A program made the translations under genes and the position numbers. Positions 25,721 to 32,874 of a stretch of DNA of 64,000 nt are shown piece by piece. Under the pieces are notes generated by a model. That model saw only the letters and a list, made by a program, of their open reading frames with translations, made no database searches and was not told where the DNA came from. Within the stretch, counting starts at the first letter, position 1. Each line of letters begins with the position of its first letter. The stretch spans positions 4,486,001 through 4,550,000 of the forward strand of contig NZ_LT629775.1 in NCBI RefSeq assembly GCF_900105395.1. The letters run 5' to 3'. The stretch is from Streptomyces sp. TLI_053. Its GTDB lineage: Bacteria; Actinomycetota; Actinomycetes; Streptomycetales; Streptomycetaceae.

Positions 25721-26569
25721 ATGACCATCAAGGCCTTACGGAACCGCATCCCGCACCTGCTGACAGCCGTACTTCTGCTCCTGGGGCTGATGACCGCCGC
25801 AACCACCCAGGCACAGGCCGCTTCGCAGCAGCTCACCGGTAGCGCGACCATCTGCTCCAACTCGCCGATCCCGGCCGGCTGGGTCGTCACCAGCTCGTAC
25901 AGCAGCAGCAACTGCCCGGGTACCGGCTACGCCTACAGCATCACCGATACGACCGGGATCAGCTACGCCACCGTGTGCTCGTTCTCGCCCATTCCCACCG
26001 GCTGGGTCGTCACCAGCTCGTACAGCACCAGCAACTGCCCGGGCACCGGCTACGCCTACAGCATCGCCAGCACCACCGGAATCAGCTACGCCACCGTCTG
26101 CTCCTTCTCGCCCATTCCCACCGGCTGGGTCGTCACCAGCTCGTACAGCACCAGCAACTGCCCGGGCACCGGCTACGCCTACAGCATCGCCAGCACCACC
26201 GGAATCAGCTACGCCACCGTCTGCTCCTTCTCGCCCATTCCCACCGGCTGGGTCGTCACCAGCTCGTACAGCACCAGCAACTGCCCGGGCACCGGCTACG
26301 CCTACAGCATCGCCAGCACCACCGGAATCAGCTACGCCACCGTCTGCTCCTTCTCCCGCATTCCCACCGGCTGGGTCGTCACCAGCTCGTACAGCACCAG
26401 CAACTGCGCAGGCAGCGGCTACGCCTACTCCATCGCCAGCACCACCGGAATCAGCTACGCCACGGTGTGCTCGTTCTCCCCGATCCCCGCCGGCTGGGTC
26501 GTGACCAGTTCCTTCAGTACCAGCAACTGCGCAGGCAGCGGCTACGCCTACACCATCAGCAAGGCCTGA
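25721..26569 (+). CDS. Secreted 41-residue-repeat protein B
   Basis: The 282-residue protein has a signal peptide nearly identical to that of protein A (MTIKALRNRIPHLLTAV..., cleavage probably after AQA near residue 33). Six 41-residue repeats follow, with cysteines at positions 45, 86, 127, 168, 209 and 250 marking exact spacing. The consensus contains TVCSFSPIPTGWVVTSSYS and NCPGTGYAYSIASTTGISYA. Repeats two to four are identical in protein sequence and almost identical in DNA. Proteins of this kind are likely exported and may sit on the cell surface or hyphal sheath; this is inferred from the signal peptide and composition only. ATG 25721 follows GAGGGGATCC. Confidence 0.82.
   Translation: MTIKALRNRIPHLLTAVLLLLGLMTAATTQAQAASQQLTGSATICSNSPIPAGWVVTSSYSSSNCPGTGYAYSITDTTGISYATVCSFSPIPTGWVVTSSYSTSNCPGTGYAYSIASTTGISYATVCSFSPIPTGWVVTSSYSTSNCPGTGYAYSIASTTGISYATVCSFSPIPTGWVVTSSYSTSNCPGTGYAYSIASTTGISYATVCSFSRIPTGWVVTSSYSTSNCAGSGYAYSIASTTGISYATVCSFSPIPAGWVVTSSFSTSNCAGSGYAYTISKA
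25970..26338 (+). repeat. Three near-identical 123-bp direct repeats in gene B
   Basis: Codons 84-206 of protein B consist of three copies of a 123-base unit that differ at only a few bases. Such high DNA identity indicates recent expansion by unequal crossing-over or slippage, and suggests that repeat number varies between strains. Confidence 0.85.
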
Positions 26570-26589
26570 CGACCGCCCCTGCCTGGATT

Positions 26590-26618
26590 GCCCCCGCGCT
26601 CGACCCGAGCGCGGGGGC
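26590..26618 (+). terminator. Hairpin terminator after repeat protein B
   Basis: Arms GCCCCCGCGCTCG (26590-26602) and CGAGCGCGGGGGC (26606-26618) with a 3-base loop, 20 bases after the stop codon. Confidence 0.8.
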
Positions 26619-26780
26619 CGCCCTTTGCACCTCCGAGGGAGGAGAGCGCGGCCACCGCACCCTGGTGCCGTATTCACACTTCTGACACCATCTCAGCCGC
26701 GACAGGCAGGCAGTGAACGAATGGTTCGCCGCGGCTGCATCCGCGCAGTCGGGGACCACCCAGAGAATCCGAGGCCGACC

Positions 26781-27254
26781 TTGACGACCTTCCGGACCCG
26801 CGTCCCGCACCTGATCACGGCCGTACTGCTGCTCCTGGGGCTGATGACCGCCGCATCCGCCCAGGCGCAGGCCACCCCCCAGCGGCTCACCGCCGGCACG
26901 ACCATATGCTCCAACTCGCCCATTCCGGCGGGGTGGGTCGTCACGGGCTCCTACCGCAACAACGGTTGCGCGGGTGCCGGTTACATCTACACGATCCTCG
27001 ACACCAGCAACCTGACCAACGTGACGGTCTGCTCCAACTCCCCCATCCCCACCAACTGGGTGATCACGGGCTCCTACGCCACCAGCACCTGCGAGGGGTT
27101 CGGCTACGCCTACACCCTCGCCAAAATCACCACCCAGACCACCACCACGGTCTGCTCCTTCTCGCCCCTCCCCGCCGGCTGGGTCGTGACGGGCTCGTAC
27201 AGCACCGGCACCTGCGCGGGCAGCAACATCGCCTACACCATTCGCAGGCTCTGA
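26781..27254 (+). CDS. Secreted 41-residue-repeat protein C
   Basis: The 157-residue protein has the shared signal-peptide pattern (TTFRTRVPHLITAVLLLLG, ending near AQA) and three repeats (CSNSPIPAGWVVTGSYR, CSNSPIPTNWVITGSYA, CSFSPLPAGWVVTGSYS), the shortest of the four paralogues. The start is taken as TTG 26781 because its position matches the starts of proteins A, B and D. An in-frame ATG at 26721 would put 20 extra residues before the signal peptide, from sequence that is non-coding upstream of D. The upstream block CACCATCTCAGCCGCGAC is shared with D but not with A and B, so C and D form the younger or separately controlled pair. No hairpin terminator is obvious after it. Confidence 0.75.
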   Translation: MTTFRTRVPHLITAVLLLLGLMTAASAQAQATPQRLTAGTTICSNSPIPAGWVVTGSYRNNGCAGAGYIYTILDTSNLTNVTVCSNSPIPTNWVITGSYATSTCEGFGYAYTLAKITTQTTTTVCSFSPLPAGWVVTGSYSTGTCAGSNIAYTIRRL

Positions 27255-27402
27255 CGGGCCCTCGCGAGGCGGTCACACTGCACCCTGGTGTCACTTCATC
27301 ATCTCTGACACCATCTCAGCCGCGACGAACAGGCAGTGAGCAAATGGTTCGTCTCGGTTGCATGAGCGCAGCCGTGGAACGTCGAGAGGATCCCAGCCCG
27401 AC

Positions 27403-28122
27403 ATGAAGACCGCACGGAAGCACGTCCCGCACCTGATAACCGCCGTCCTGATGCTCCTCGGCCTGATGACCGCCGCGACCGCGCCGGCCCAGGCCGCCAC
27501 GCAGCGGGTCACGGCCGGTGCGAGCATCTGCTCCAACGGCACCGTCCCGGCCGGGTGGGTCATCACCTCCTCGTACAGCACCAACGCCTGTCCGGGCACC
27601 GGCGTCGGCTACAACATCACTGATTCGAACGGTATGACCGGCCTCAGCGTGTGCTCCATGTCGCCGATCCCGCCGAACTGGGTCATCACCTGGTCCTACA
27701 GCACCAACAACTGCATCGGCACGGGCGTCGGCTACAACATCGCCAACGTCACCAACGCGACCAGCGCCAGCGTCTGCTCCATGACGCCCATCCCGCCGAA
27801 CTGGGTCGTGACCTGGTCGTACAGCACCAACGCCTGCGCCGGCACGGGCGTCGGCTACAGCATCGCCAACGTCACCAACTCCACCAGCGCCTCCGTGTGC
27901 TCGTTCACCCCGATGCCGCCGAACTGGGTCGTGACCTGGTCGTACAGCACCAACGCCTGCGCCGGCACCGGCGTCGGCTACAGCATCGCCAAGATCACCA
28001 CCCAGACCACCGCCTCCGTGTGCTCCTTCTCCCCTCTCCCCGCGGGCTGGATCGTCACCAGCTCCTACAGCACCAACGCCTGCTACGGCAGCGGCACCGG
28101 CTACTACATCCGCAAGGCCTGA
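27403..28122 (+). CDS. Secreted 41-residue-repeat protein D
   Basis: The 239-residue protein has a signal peptide (MKTARKHVPHLITAVLMLLG, cleavage near AQA) and five repeats, such as SVCSMTPIPPNWVVTWSYS followed by ACAGTGVGYSIANVTN. They have diverged from those in A and B: PPNW replaces PTGW and TWSY replaces TSSY. Each repeat keeps the two-cysteine spacing. The last two repeats are joined by KITTQTTAS, which also occurs in protein C, suggesting recombination between paralogues. ATG 27403 follows GAGAGGATCC. It shares its upstream region with C. Function unknown; extracellular location is inferred from the signal peptide. Confidence 0.8.
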   Translation: MKTARKHVPHLITAVLMLLGLMTAATAPAQAATQRVTAGASICSNGTVPAGWVITSSYSTNACPGTGVGYNITDSNGMTGLSVCSMSPIPPNWVITWSYSTNNCIGTGVGYNIANVTNATSASVCSMTPIPPNWVVTWSYSTNACAGTGVGYSIANVTNSTSASVCSFTPMPPNWVVTWSYSTNACAGTGVGYSIAKITTQTTASVCSFSPLPAGWIVTSSYSTNACYGSGTGYYIRKA

Positions 28123-28140
28123 CCGCCGCCCTCCGCACCC

Positions 28141-28171
28141 GTGCCCCTCGCTCCCCCGGAGCGAGGGGCAC
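28141..28171 (+). terminator. Hairpin terminator after repeat protein D
   Basis: Arms GTGCCCCTCGCTC (28141-28153) and GAGCGAGGGGCAC (28159-28171) with a 5-base loop, 18 bases after the stop codon; it closes the four-gene paralogue array. Confidence 0.8.
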
Positions 28172-28270
28172 ACCCGTGTCCACCCGCCCCCACCAGGGAT
28201 TTCTCCGCTCTGATATCACTGGGAGCCTGCCACCGGCCCCCTGCTCAGCACCACAGAACGGACCGCTCCC

Positions 28271-29566
28271 ATGGACGACGGGACCACCCGCACACCCGGC
28301 GGCTACTGGGACCCGCTGCCCACCGCCCGGCGCCTGCTCGTCGAGCATCCGCACCTGGACCAGTTCGGCGGACTCTGGGCGGACCGCAACTGGCGCAACG
28401 TGCCCGGGCCGTTCTACGGGGCGGACACCGACAGCATGCAGACGGGACGGCAGGACGCGCCGTTCCACATCGCGTACGACGACGAGTTCGGACCGCTGGA
28501 CGGGCGGGAGTTCGTCTACCGCCAGCCGGCCGACGCCGCGCAGACCCACGACCTCCTCAACGGCTGCTTCGCCGGCCACGGCGGCTTCGCCATGGACGGC
28601 GACGAGTACTGGACCGACGCCACCGTGCGCGAGTGGTGGCACGAGCGCGGTCGGGTCCGCGAGTGGGCGGTCACGACCTCCGCCCGCTGGTCCCGGGTCC
28701 GCGGCGAGCACCGGGCGCACTACCGGGACGCCGCGCAGGGGCTGCGCGACTACCTCACCCACCTCGACGGCGGGCTGAACAAGTACCTCCGCAACTACCT
28801 CTTCCACCTCGCGGAGGGCCGTTCGCCACTCCCCGGCGAAGCCCTCCCCGAACTGCTCCGGCCCCGCCGGCCCGCCACGCCCCACACCACCGAGCCCCTG
28901 CTCGCGGGCTACTTCGTCGGCGTGCCCGAGCCCCTGAGCGGCTCCGGGATTCCCCGCACCGAGCTGCTGACCACCGCCTCCAACTGCCTGATCGACTGGC
29001 TCCCGCAGGACGACTGCTGGTTCGCCACCCCGACCGAGGCCCTGACCGCCTGCGCGACCGTCGCCGTCCCCGCCGAGGCCCGGCTCTTCGCCCTGCTCGT
29101 CCCCGGTGACCACGTCCACGCGTTCGTCACCGACATCCGCGAGGCGGAGACCGACGAACCCGTCCTGCTCGCCCACCTCGACGGCCCCGACCCCACCCCC
29201 GAGCCCGCCGAGGGCGGCCGCACCCTGGGCTGGGAGGTGCTCGGCTACGACTGGGGCATCCTGCACACCTGGCTCTGCAACGACCTCCACGACGACGCCG
29301 TCCGCCGGCTCGGCATCACCACCAACGACCGCGGGCTGCTCCCCGACCGTGCGACCGCCGAACGCGTCGCCACCTGGGCCAACGCCCGCGACGACACCAA
29401 GCCGGTCACCTGGTTCCCAGCCACCCTGCTCGAATGGGACACCCCCATCGAGAGCACCTCCGTCCCCGTGGCCACCGCCCCCGCACCCCTCGCCCCACCC
29501 CCTGGTGGCAACGCCTCGCCGACCTCTTCTGATCCGTACCGCAACGGCCGCCTCGCTCGACCTTGA
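28271..29566 (+). CDS. Hypothetical protein, two-part, cytoplasmic
   Basis: The 431-residue protein has no signal peptide or membrane segment. The N-terminal half has distinctive aromatic motifs (GLWADRNWRNVPGPFYGA, AYDDEFGPLDGREFVYRQ, VREWWHERGRVREWAV, LRDYLTHLDGGLNKYLRNY) that I associate with uncharacterised streptomycete proteins. The C-terminal half (from about residue 225) has LIDWLPQDDCWFATPTEAL and EVLGYDWGILHTWLCNDL. I cannot assign an activity. The protein ends in a Pro/Ala/Ser-rich tail. ATG 28271 is preceded by ACGGACCGC, a modest ribosome site. The stop codon lies inside the left flank of the terminator hairpin shared with the convergent graspetide methyltransferase gene. Confidence 0.65.
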   Translation: MDDGTTRTPGGYWDPLPTARRLLVEHPHLDQFGGLWADRNWRNVPGPFYGADTDSMQTGRQDAPFHIAYDDEFGPLDGREFVYRQPADAAQTHDLLNGCFAGHGGFAMDGDEYWTDATVREWWHERGRVREWAVTTSARWSRVRGEHRAHYRDAAQGLRDYLTHLDGGLNKYLRNYLFHLAEGRSPLPGEALPELLRPRRPATPHTTEPLLAGYFVGVPEPLSGSGIPRTELLTTASNCLIDWLPQDDCWFATPTEALTACATVAVPAEARLFALLVPGDHVHAFVTDIREAETDEPVLLAHLDGPDPTPEPAEGGRTLGWEVLGYDWGILHTWLCNDLHDDAVRRLGITTNDRGLLPDRATAERVATWANARDDTKPVTWFPATLLEWDTPIESTSVPVATAPAPLAPPPGGNASPTSSDPYRNGRLARP

Positions 29567-29578
29567 GCGAGGCGGCCG
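29545..29578. terminator. Bidirectional terminator overlapping a stop codon
   Basis: Arms CGGCCGCCTCGCTC (29545-29558) and GAGCGAGGCGGCCG (29565-29578) with a 6-base loop. The TGA of the plus-strand gene (29564-29566) is part of the hairpin. It separates two convergent genes whose stops are 26 bases apart. Confidence 0.78.
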
Positions 29579-29592
29579 CCACAACCGCATTG

Positions 29593-30594
29593 TCAGATCG
29601 GCAGATCCCAGCCGGGACCGTCCTCCGCGCCGATCCAGACCCGCTGACCGATCTCCGACACAGTGATCCCGAATCCCTCCTGGTGCGGTTCACCGACGGC
29701 TTGCCAGGCTTCGACACCTCGCTCCACCTGGTCCCAGAGTCTCAACGGCCCGCGCTGCCGGACGGTCCAGCCACCGTCCGGGTCCGGTGCGGTCCGGGCG
29801 TACGAACCGGTGGCCACGTCCACGAGTGTCTGCTCATCGCCCCCGCCCATTCGTTCAGCGGACGGGGCAGCGAGTTGAGCCACCCAACTGCCGGTCCACG
29901 TGCCGATGATCGATGGATTGATCCGGGAGGCCCGCTGCTCTCCCGAGAGCAGCGTGAGCCCGGATCTCGCGGGCCGCTCGTGCGCGCGAGCGATCATGAA
30001 GCTCGTGCAGCCGGGCAGAAAGCGTCCAGTGGCCCGCCCCGGCTCGGTGACATTGAGCAGTACCAGCCCTGACGCATAACTCCATCCGCAGAGGGTGACC
30101 AGGATCCGCCCCCCAGGCTTCACCTGGAAGAGCCAGGGAATCGGGAGGTGGCGGACCGAGCAGGTGGCGATCAGCCGATCGTAGGAACCACCGTGCGGAT
30201 CACCGCGCAGACCGTCTCCGACAACCAGCCTGGGTGCAGAACCCGCCGCCTTGAGCGCAGCCGCCGCCCGCTCTGCTACTACCGGGTCGAACTCGATGCT
30301 CGTCACGGCGGCGTCCCCGAGCCGATACGCACCGAGCGCGGTGGAGTACCCGGTTCCGGTACCGATCTCCAGCACTTGGTGCCCGGGCTCGACACCCAAC
30401 TGCTGCCACATGGCCAGCACCAACGAGGGCAAAGTCGAAGAGGACGTCGGTGATCCGATCACTCTGCCGTCGCCATCGCTGCCCGATCCTGGCGAGATCG
30501 TGCCGTCCAGTTGCGTGATGAGGGTCTGATCGGCATAGATCCCCTCCAGCCATCCCGGGTCGCCCCGGCGGACCGTCCGATAGGCGGTCGGCAT
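29593..30594 (-). CDS. tgmC: Graspetide-associated O-methyltransferase (PIMT-like), N-terminally shortened
   Basis: From ATG 30594 the 333-residue protein contains GSPTSSSTLPSLVLAMWQQL and the SAM motif VLEIGTGTGYSTALGAYRLG, the pattern of protein L-isoaspartyl methyltransferase homologues in ATP-grasp peptide systems. In fuscimiditide-type graspetides such enzymes methylate an Asp of the cyclised peptide, which then forms an aspartimide. Homologues carry about 50 more residues at the N terminus. Here the homologous frame continues upstream (DPLVDSYFSAIPES) but reaches a stop at 30718-30720 with no start codon. Only the shortened form can be made, from ATG 30594 with GGAGAGC ahead of it. The gene for the ligase that normally lies before it is almost wholly deleted, so the enzyme is probably useless here. 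Confidence 0.75.
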   Translation of the reverse strand: MPTAYRTVRRGDPGWLEGIYADQTLITQLDGTISPGSGSDGDGRVIGSPTSSSTLPSLVLAMWQQLGVEPGHQVLEIGTGTGYSTALGAYRLGDAAVTSIEFDPVVAERAAAALKAAGSAPRLVVGDGLRGDPHGGSYDRLIATCSVRHLPIPWLFQVKPGGRILVTLCGWSYASGLVLLNVTEPGRATGRFLPGCTSFMIARAHERPARSGLTLLSGEQRASRINPSIIGTWTGSWVAQLAAPSAERMGGGDEQTLVDVATGSYARTAPDPDGGWTVRQRGPLRLWDQVERGVEAWQAVGEPHQEGFGITVSEIGQRVWIGAEDGPGWDLPI

Positions 30595-30649
30595 GCTCTC
30601 CGGGATCGCAGAGAAATACGAGTCGACAAGAGGATCCGGTGTGCAGATC

Positions 30650-30769
30650 GAGGCCGGGGTCGACCCGGACTGCCGGAACAGCCCGCTCTGCCAGGACTCG
30701 CAGAACGAGGTCCGCCGTCACGTCCTGCGCATTGGTCAGCACGAGCACCGACCCATTTGTGTCGGCCAT
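30650..30769 (-). pseudogene. tgmB: ATP-grasp graspetide ligase, only the N-terminal ~40 codons left
   Basis: ATG 30769 overlaps the stop of the precursor gene (ATGA), exactly as expected for the ligase gene. It reads MADTNGSVLVLTNAQDVTAD followed by LVLRVLAERAVPAVRVDPG, the recognisable N terminus of the ATP-grasp maturase family. After about 40 codons homology ends and the DNA becomes the upstream coding part of the methyltransferase in another frame. A single deletion has thus removed roughly 280 codons of the ligase and the start of the methyltransferase gene. The frame stays open beyond the junction but gives unrelated sequence. Confidence 0.75.
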
Positions 30770-31044
30770 CAGTCCGAGCTCTGGTCCTGGTCGTAGGACT
30801 CGGCACTGTCGACATCCGTCGCACCGCCAGGACTCGCCCCGTCGCCCAGACCGGTGCTGGTGGGCGTGAGGCCGTTCGTACTGGTGCCGTGCGTTCCCAG
30901 TTCGACCACTCGACCGCCCTCGTCGACGATTACGGCGATCTGGGTCTCGGGGTCGACCATCGGCGGGGTCATGGGGATGGGAGCGGCCGGCTCGAACGGG
31001 CTCATTCTCGTCGTACCCCACGGCGCTGCAGGCGTCTTCGTCAT
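30769..31044 (-). CDS. tgmA: Graspetide precursor peptide (ATP-grasp target RiPP)
   Basis: The 91-residue peptide matches the 'putative ATP-grasp target RiPP' pattern: APWGTTRMSPFEP near the N terminus, VDPETQIAVIVDEGGRVVEL in the middle, then THGTSTNG and a Thr/Ser/Gly-rich to Asp/Glu/Ser-rich C-terminal core (TGLGDGASPGG, then SAESYDQDQSSD). In intact systems the ligase joins Thr/Ser hydroxyls to Asp/Glu side chains as esters. ATG 31044 follows GAGGAGGACGCAG, a strong ribosome site; the upstream in-frame start at 31086 is less likely. The stop overlaps the ATG of the ligase remnant. The precursor itself looks intact, so it could still be modified by a ligase acting in trans. Confidence 0.85.
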   Translation of the reverse strand: MTKTPAAPWGTTRMSPFEPAAPIPMTPPMVDPETQIAVIVDEGGRVVELGTHGTSTNGLTPTSTGLGDGASPGGATDVDSAESYDQDQSSD

Positions 31045-31178
31045 CTGCGTCCTCCTCGGGTCAGTGCGCATCACAGACGGAAACAACTGTCCGCAATTGC
31101 AATCTCACCGTAAGGAGTCAAATTCTGCCCTCGCAAGAGCATTCCCGTACATGCATGAACCCTCCTCCCGGGAGAGCC

Positions 31179-32012
31179 TCACCGACGGGACGCCTCGGCC
31201 CAATCGGCGAGCACGCCCCGAGCCGCAGAGCCGAACACCGCTGCCTCCTCGAACAGGTCGAAAATCTCTCGGTGCCGGCCGACATCCTTGGGGTCGCGGA
31301 AAACGATCCGGCCGGTGAAGGTCTCCACGGTGACCAGGCGATTGTCGTAGATCGTGAATGTGTTCATCGGCCCACGGGGCAAAAACCGTCCGATCGGCAG
31401 CACGCCGAGGCGAACGCCCGGCAAGCGGGACAGCGAGACCAATCGGTCGATCTGCACTCCCATGGCCAGCGGCGGAAGCAGAGCCCACCTGACCGCCTGC
31501 TCGGTCAGGACGAAGGTGAACGTCTTGGACTCGTCGTAGAGGACTGCCTGACGTTCGATCTTGCGGAGGACGACGGCCGCACGATCACCGGCCGAGTACC
31601 CAAGACTGGCTTCCATGTATTCAGGAGTCGCAAGCAGCCCCGTGATCATCGCAGGGAGGAAGTAGCGCAACTCGGTAGCGTCGGATTCCAGGGCCTTCAG
31701 CTCCGCTTGCCGCCTCGCCGTCCCGCGCCGCCAGGAGATGCGCTTGTCCTGCCACTCGGTGTTCGCGATTCTGGCGAGCGCAGTGATGTCGCGAGCGAGT
31801 TCTTCGGGCACCTTGAGCGCCCACAGGATGCGTTCAACATCGACGACACCGGGTATCACCCTGCCCGTCTCGATCTTGCTGATCTTGCTCTGGCTGATTC
31901 CGCAACGCACTGCAAGCCGGTCTCCTGTGAGACCGGCTTGCAGTCGCAGTTCTCGGAGCATCCCGGCCAGGTCCCGTTTTGAGCGGCCGAGCCGATCCGG
32001 CTCCAGCGTCAT
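31179..32012 (-). CDS. XRE-family regulator with DUF5753
   Basis: The 277-residue protein has an N-terminal helix-turn-helix (LRELRLQAGLTGDRLAVRCG, then SQSKISKIETGRVIP, about residues 18-55). A DUF5753 domain follows (FLPAMITGLLATPEYMEASL; RLGVLPIGR; NTFTIYDNRLVTVETFTG). The ATG (32012) overlaps the stop of the DUF6879 gene (ATGA), so it is the last of three overlapping genes, 32720 down to 31179. This module, a small protein plus DUF6879 plus XRE/DUF5753, is a recurrent regulatory cassette in streptomycetes, of unknown trigger. The 134-base space after it holds the graspetide precursor promoter. Confidence 0.88.
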   Translation of the reverse strand: MTLEPDRLGRSKRDLAGMLRELRLQAGLTGDRLAVRCGISQSKISKIETGRVIPGVVDVERILWALKVPEELARDITALARIANTEWQDKRISWRRGTARRQAELKALESDATELRYFLPAMITGLLATPEYMEASLGYSAGDRAAVVLRKIERQAVLYDESKTFTFVLTEQAVRWALLPPLAMGVQIDRLVSLSRLPGVRLGVLPIGRFLPRGPMNTFTIYDNRLVTVETFTGRIVFRDPKDVGRHREIFDLFEEAAVFGSAARGVLADWAEASRR

Positions 32013-32524
32013 TCGTGGGCTTTCACATACTCTGCGAAGGGCACCGCATGAGCGAGTGCGGTTCGCCTCATTTCCCGGCACTCCTCCGCACGGTCGTCGG
32101 CCAACTCCCGGTTGATCTGCGTGCCGTCGGCACGAAAGTTCAGCCGCACCACCGAGGATTCGTCGAACATCCACCAGTCCTGGAGCGGGATGCCGAAGTC
32201 CCGTTCGGTGACGTCCAGGATCCGGATGTCCTCGCCTGCGGCGATGTTGCCAGGGATGCCCCAGGCGAACTGGTAGCACTGGTAGTCGGTCAACGGCTGC
32301 CGCACTACTCGCACCCGCCCGATCGTCCGACCGGAGGAGACGAAGCCCCGCACTCGCGTGTGCCACGCCGCGTTGTGCTCGACCGGCTTCGGCTCTCCCC
32401 GCAGGAATCGCGCGACGTTCTCGGCCTCGCGCGGCATCGTGTAGAGGGGCTGCGCTTCGAGACGGAACGCGCTGTGCCGGTACCCGTCGAAGTGCCTGCG
32501 CCACTGGTCACCATCCAAGAGCAC
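32009..32524 (-). CDS. DUF6879 family protein
   Basis: The 171-residue protein has the DUF6879 pattern: DGDQWRRHFDGYRHSAFRLEA at the start, then RVRGFVSSGRTIGRVRVVRQ, PLTDYQCYQFAWGIP, GEDIRILDV and DWWMFDESSVVRLNF. Proteins of this family accompany XRE/DUF5753 regulators and have no established activity. The GTG start at 32524 is chosen because it follows GGAGGAGGCAGTCC at an ideal distance and homology begins at once; upstream in-frame ATGs lack such a site. It overlaps the preceding small gene by 17 bases and the following regulator by four, so all three are translationally linked. Confidence 0.8.
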   Translation of the reverse strand: MLLDGDQWRRHFDGYRHSAFRLEAQPLYTMPREAENVARFLRGEPKPVEHNAAWHTRVRGFVSSGRTIGRVRVVRQPLTDYQCYQFAWGIPGNIAAGEDIRILDVTERDFGIPLQDWWMFDESSVVRLNFRADGTQINRELADDRAEECREMRRTALAHAVPFAEYVKAHE

Positions 32525-32720
32525 GGACTGCCTCCTCCAGGATGTGACGGGGAATCTCCACCGCTGCCTCACCTGCCGGAACGGCGAGGGCACCGAACCG
32601 ATCGCCCTGCACCACGAAGGTTCCTCGATCGGTGGCATAGATGTTCGGACAGTCGTCGTCATCGCAGACGGGACCGTCGAACTTACCGGTCAGACGCGTC
32701 AAATTGGCGCGTTCGGCCAT
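32508..32720 (-). CDS. Small conserved protein of the DUF6879 regulatory cassette
   Basis: The 70-residue protein contains VCDDDDCPNIYATDRGTFVVQG, a segment with two cysteines that I associate with small proteins encoded before DUF6879 genes, and a C-terminal amphipathic stretch (IPRHILEEAVRALGW). ATG 32720 follows GAGGAGGCGATCACC. It is the first gene of the three-gene cassette. It may be a partner or antidote of the regulator, but that is only inferred from linkage. Confidence 0.65.
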   Translation of the reverse strand: MAERANLTRLTGKFDGPVCDDDDCPNIYATDRGTFVVQGDRFGALAVPAGEAAVEIPRHILEEAVRALGW

Positions 32721-32874
32721 GGTGATCGCCTCCTCAAGAGCCGGCCGATCGGACCGGCAGCTAAAAAGCTAGGGAGTCGGGAAAGCACCCGTCCACCTGA
32801 ACTTCGAAGAATTCCCGTCGCGGACTAAGGATCTTGATCGAAGCCTGCTCACCTCGTTCTGACACAGCCGCCGG

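Noticed and set aside
24795..28122. A CRISPR-like interpretation of the regular repeats
   Set aside because: The 123-bp periodicity is coding, in frame, with signal peptides and no spacers; it reflects protein repeats.
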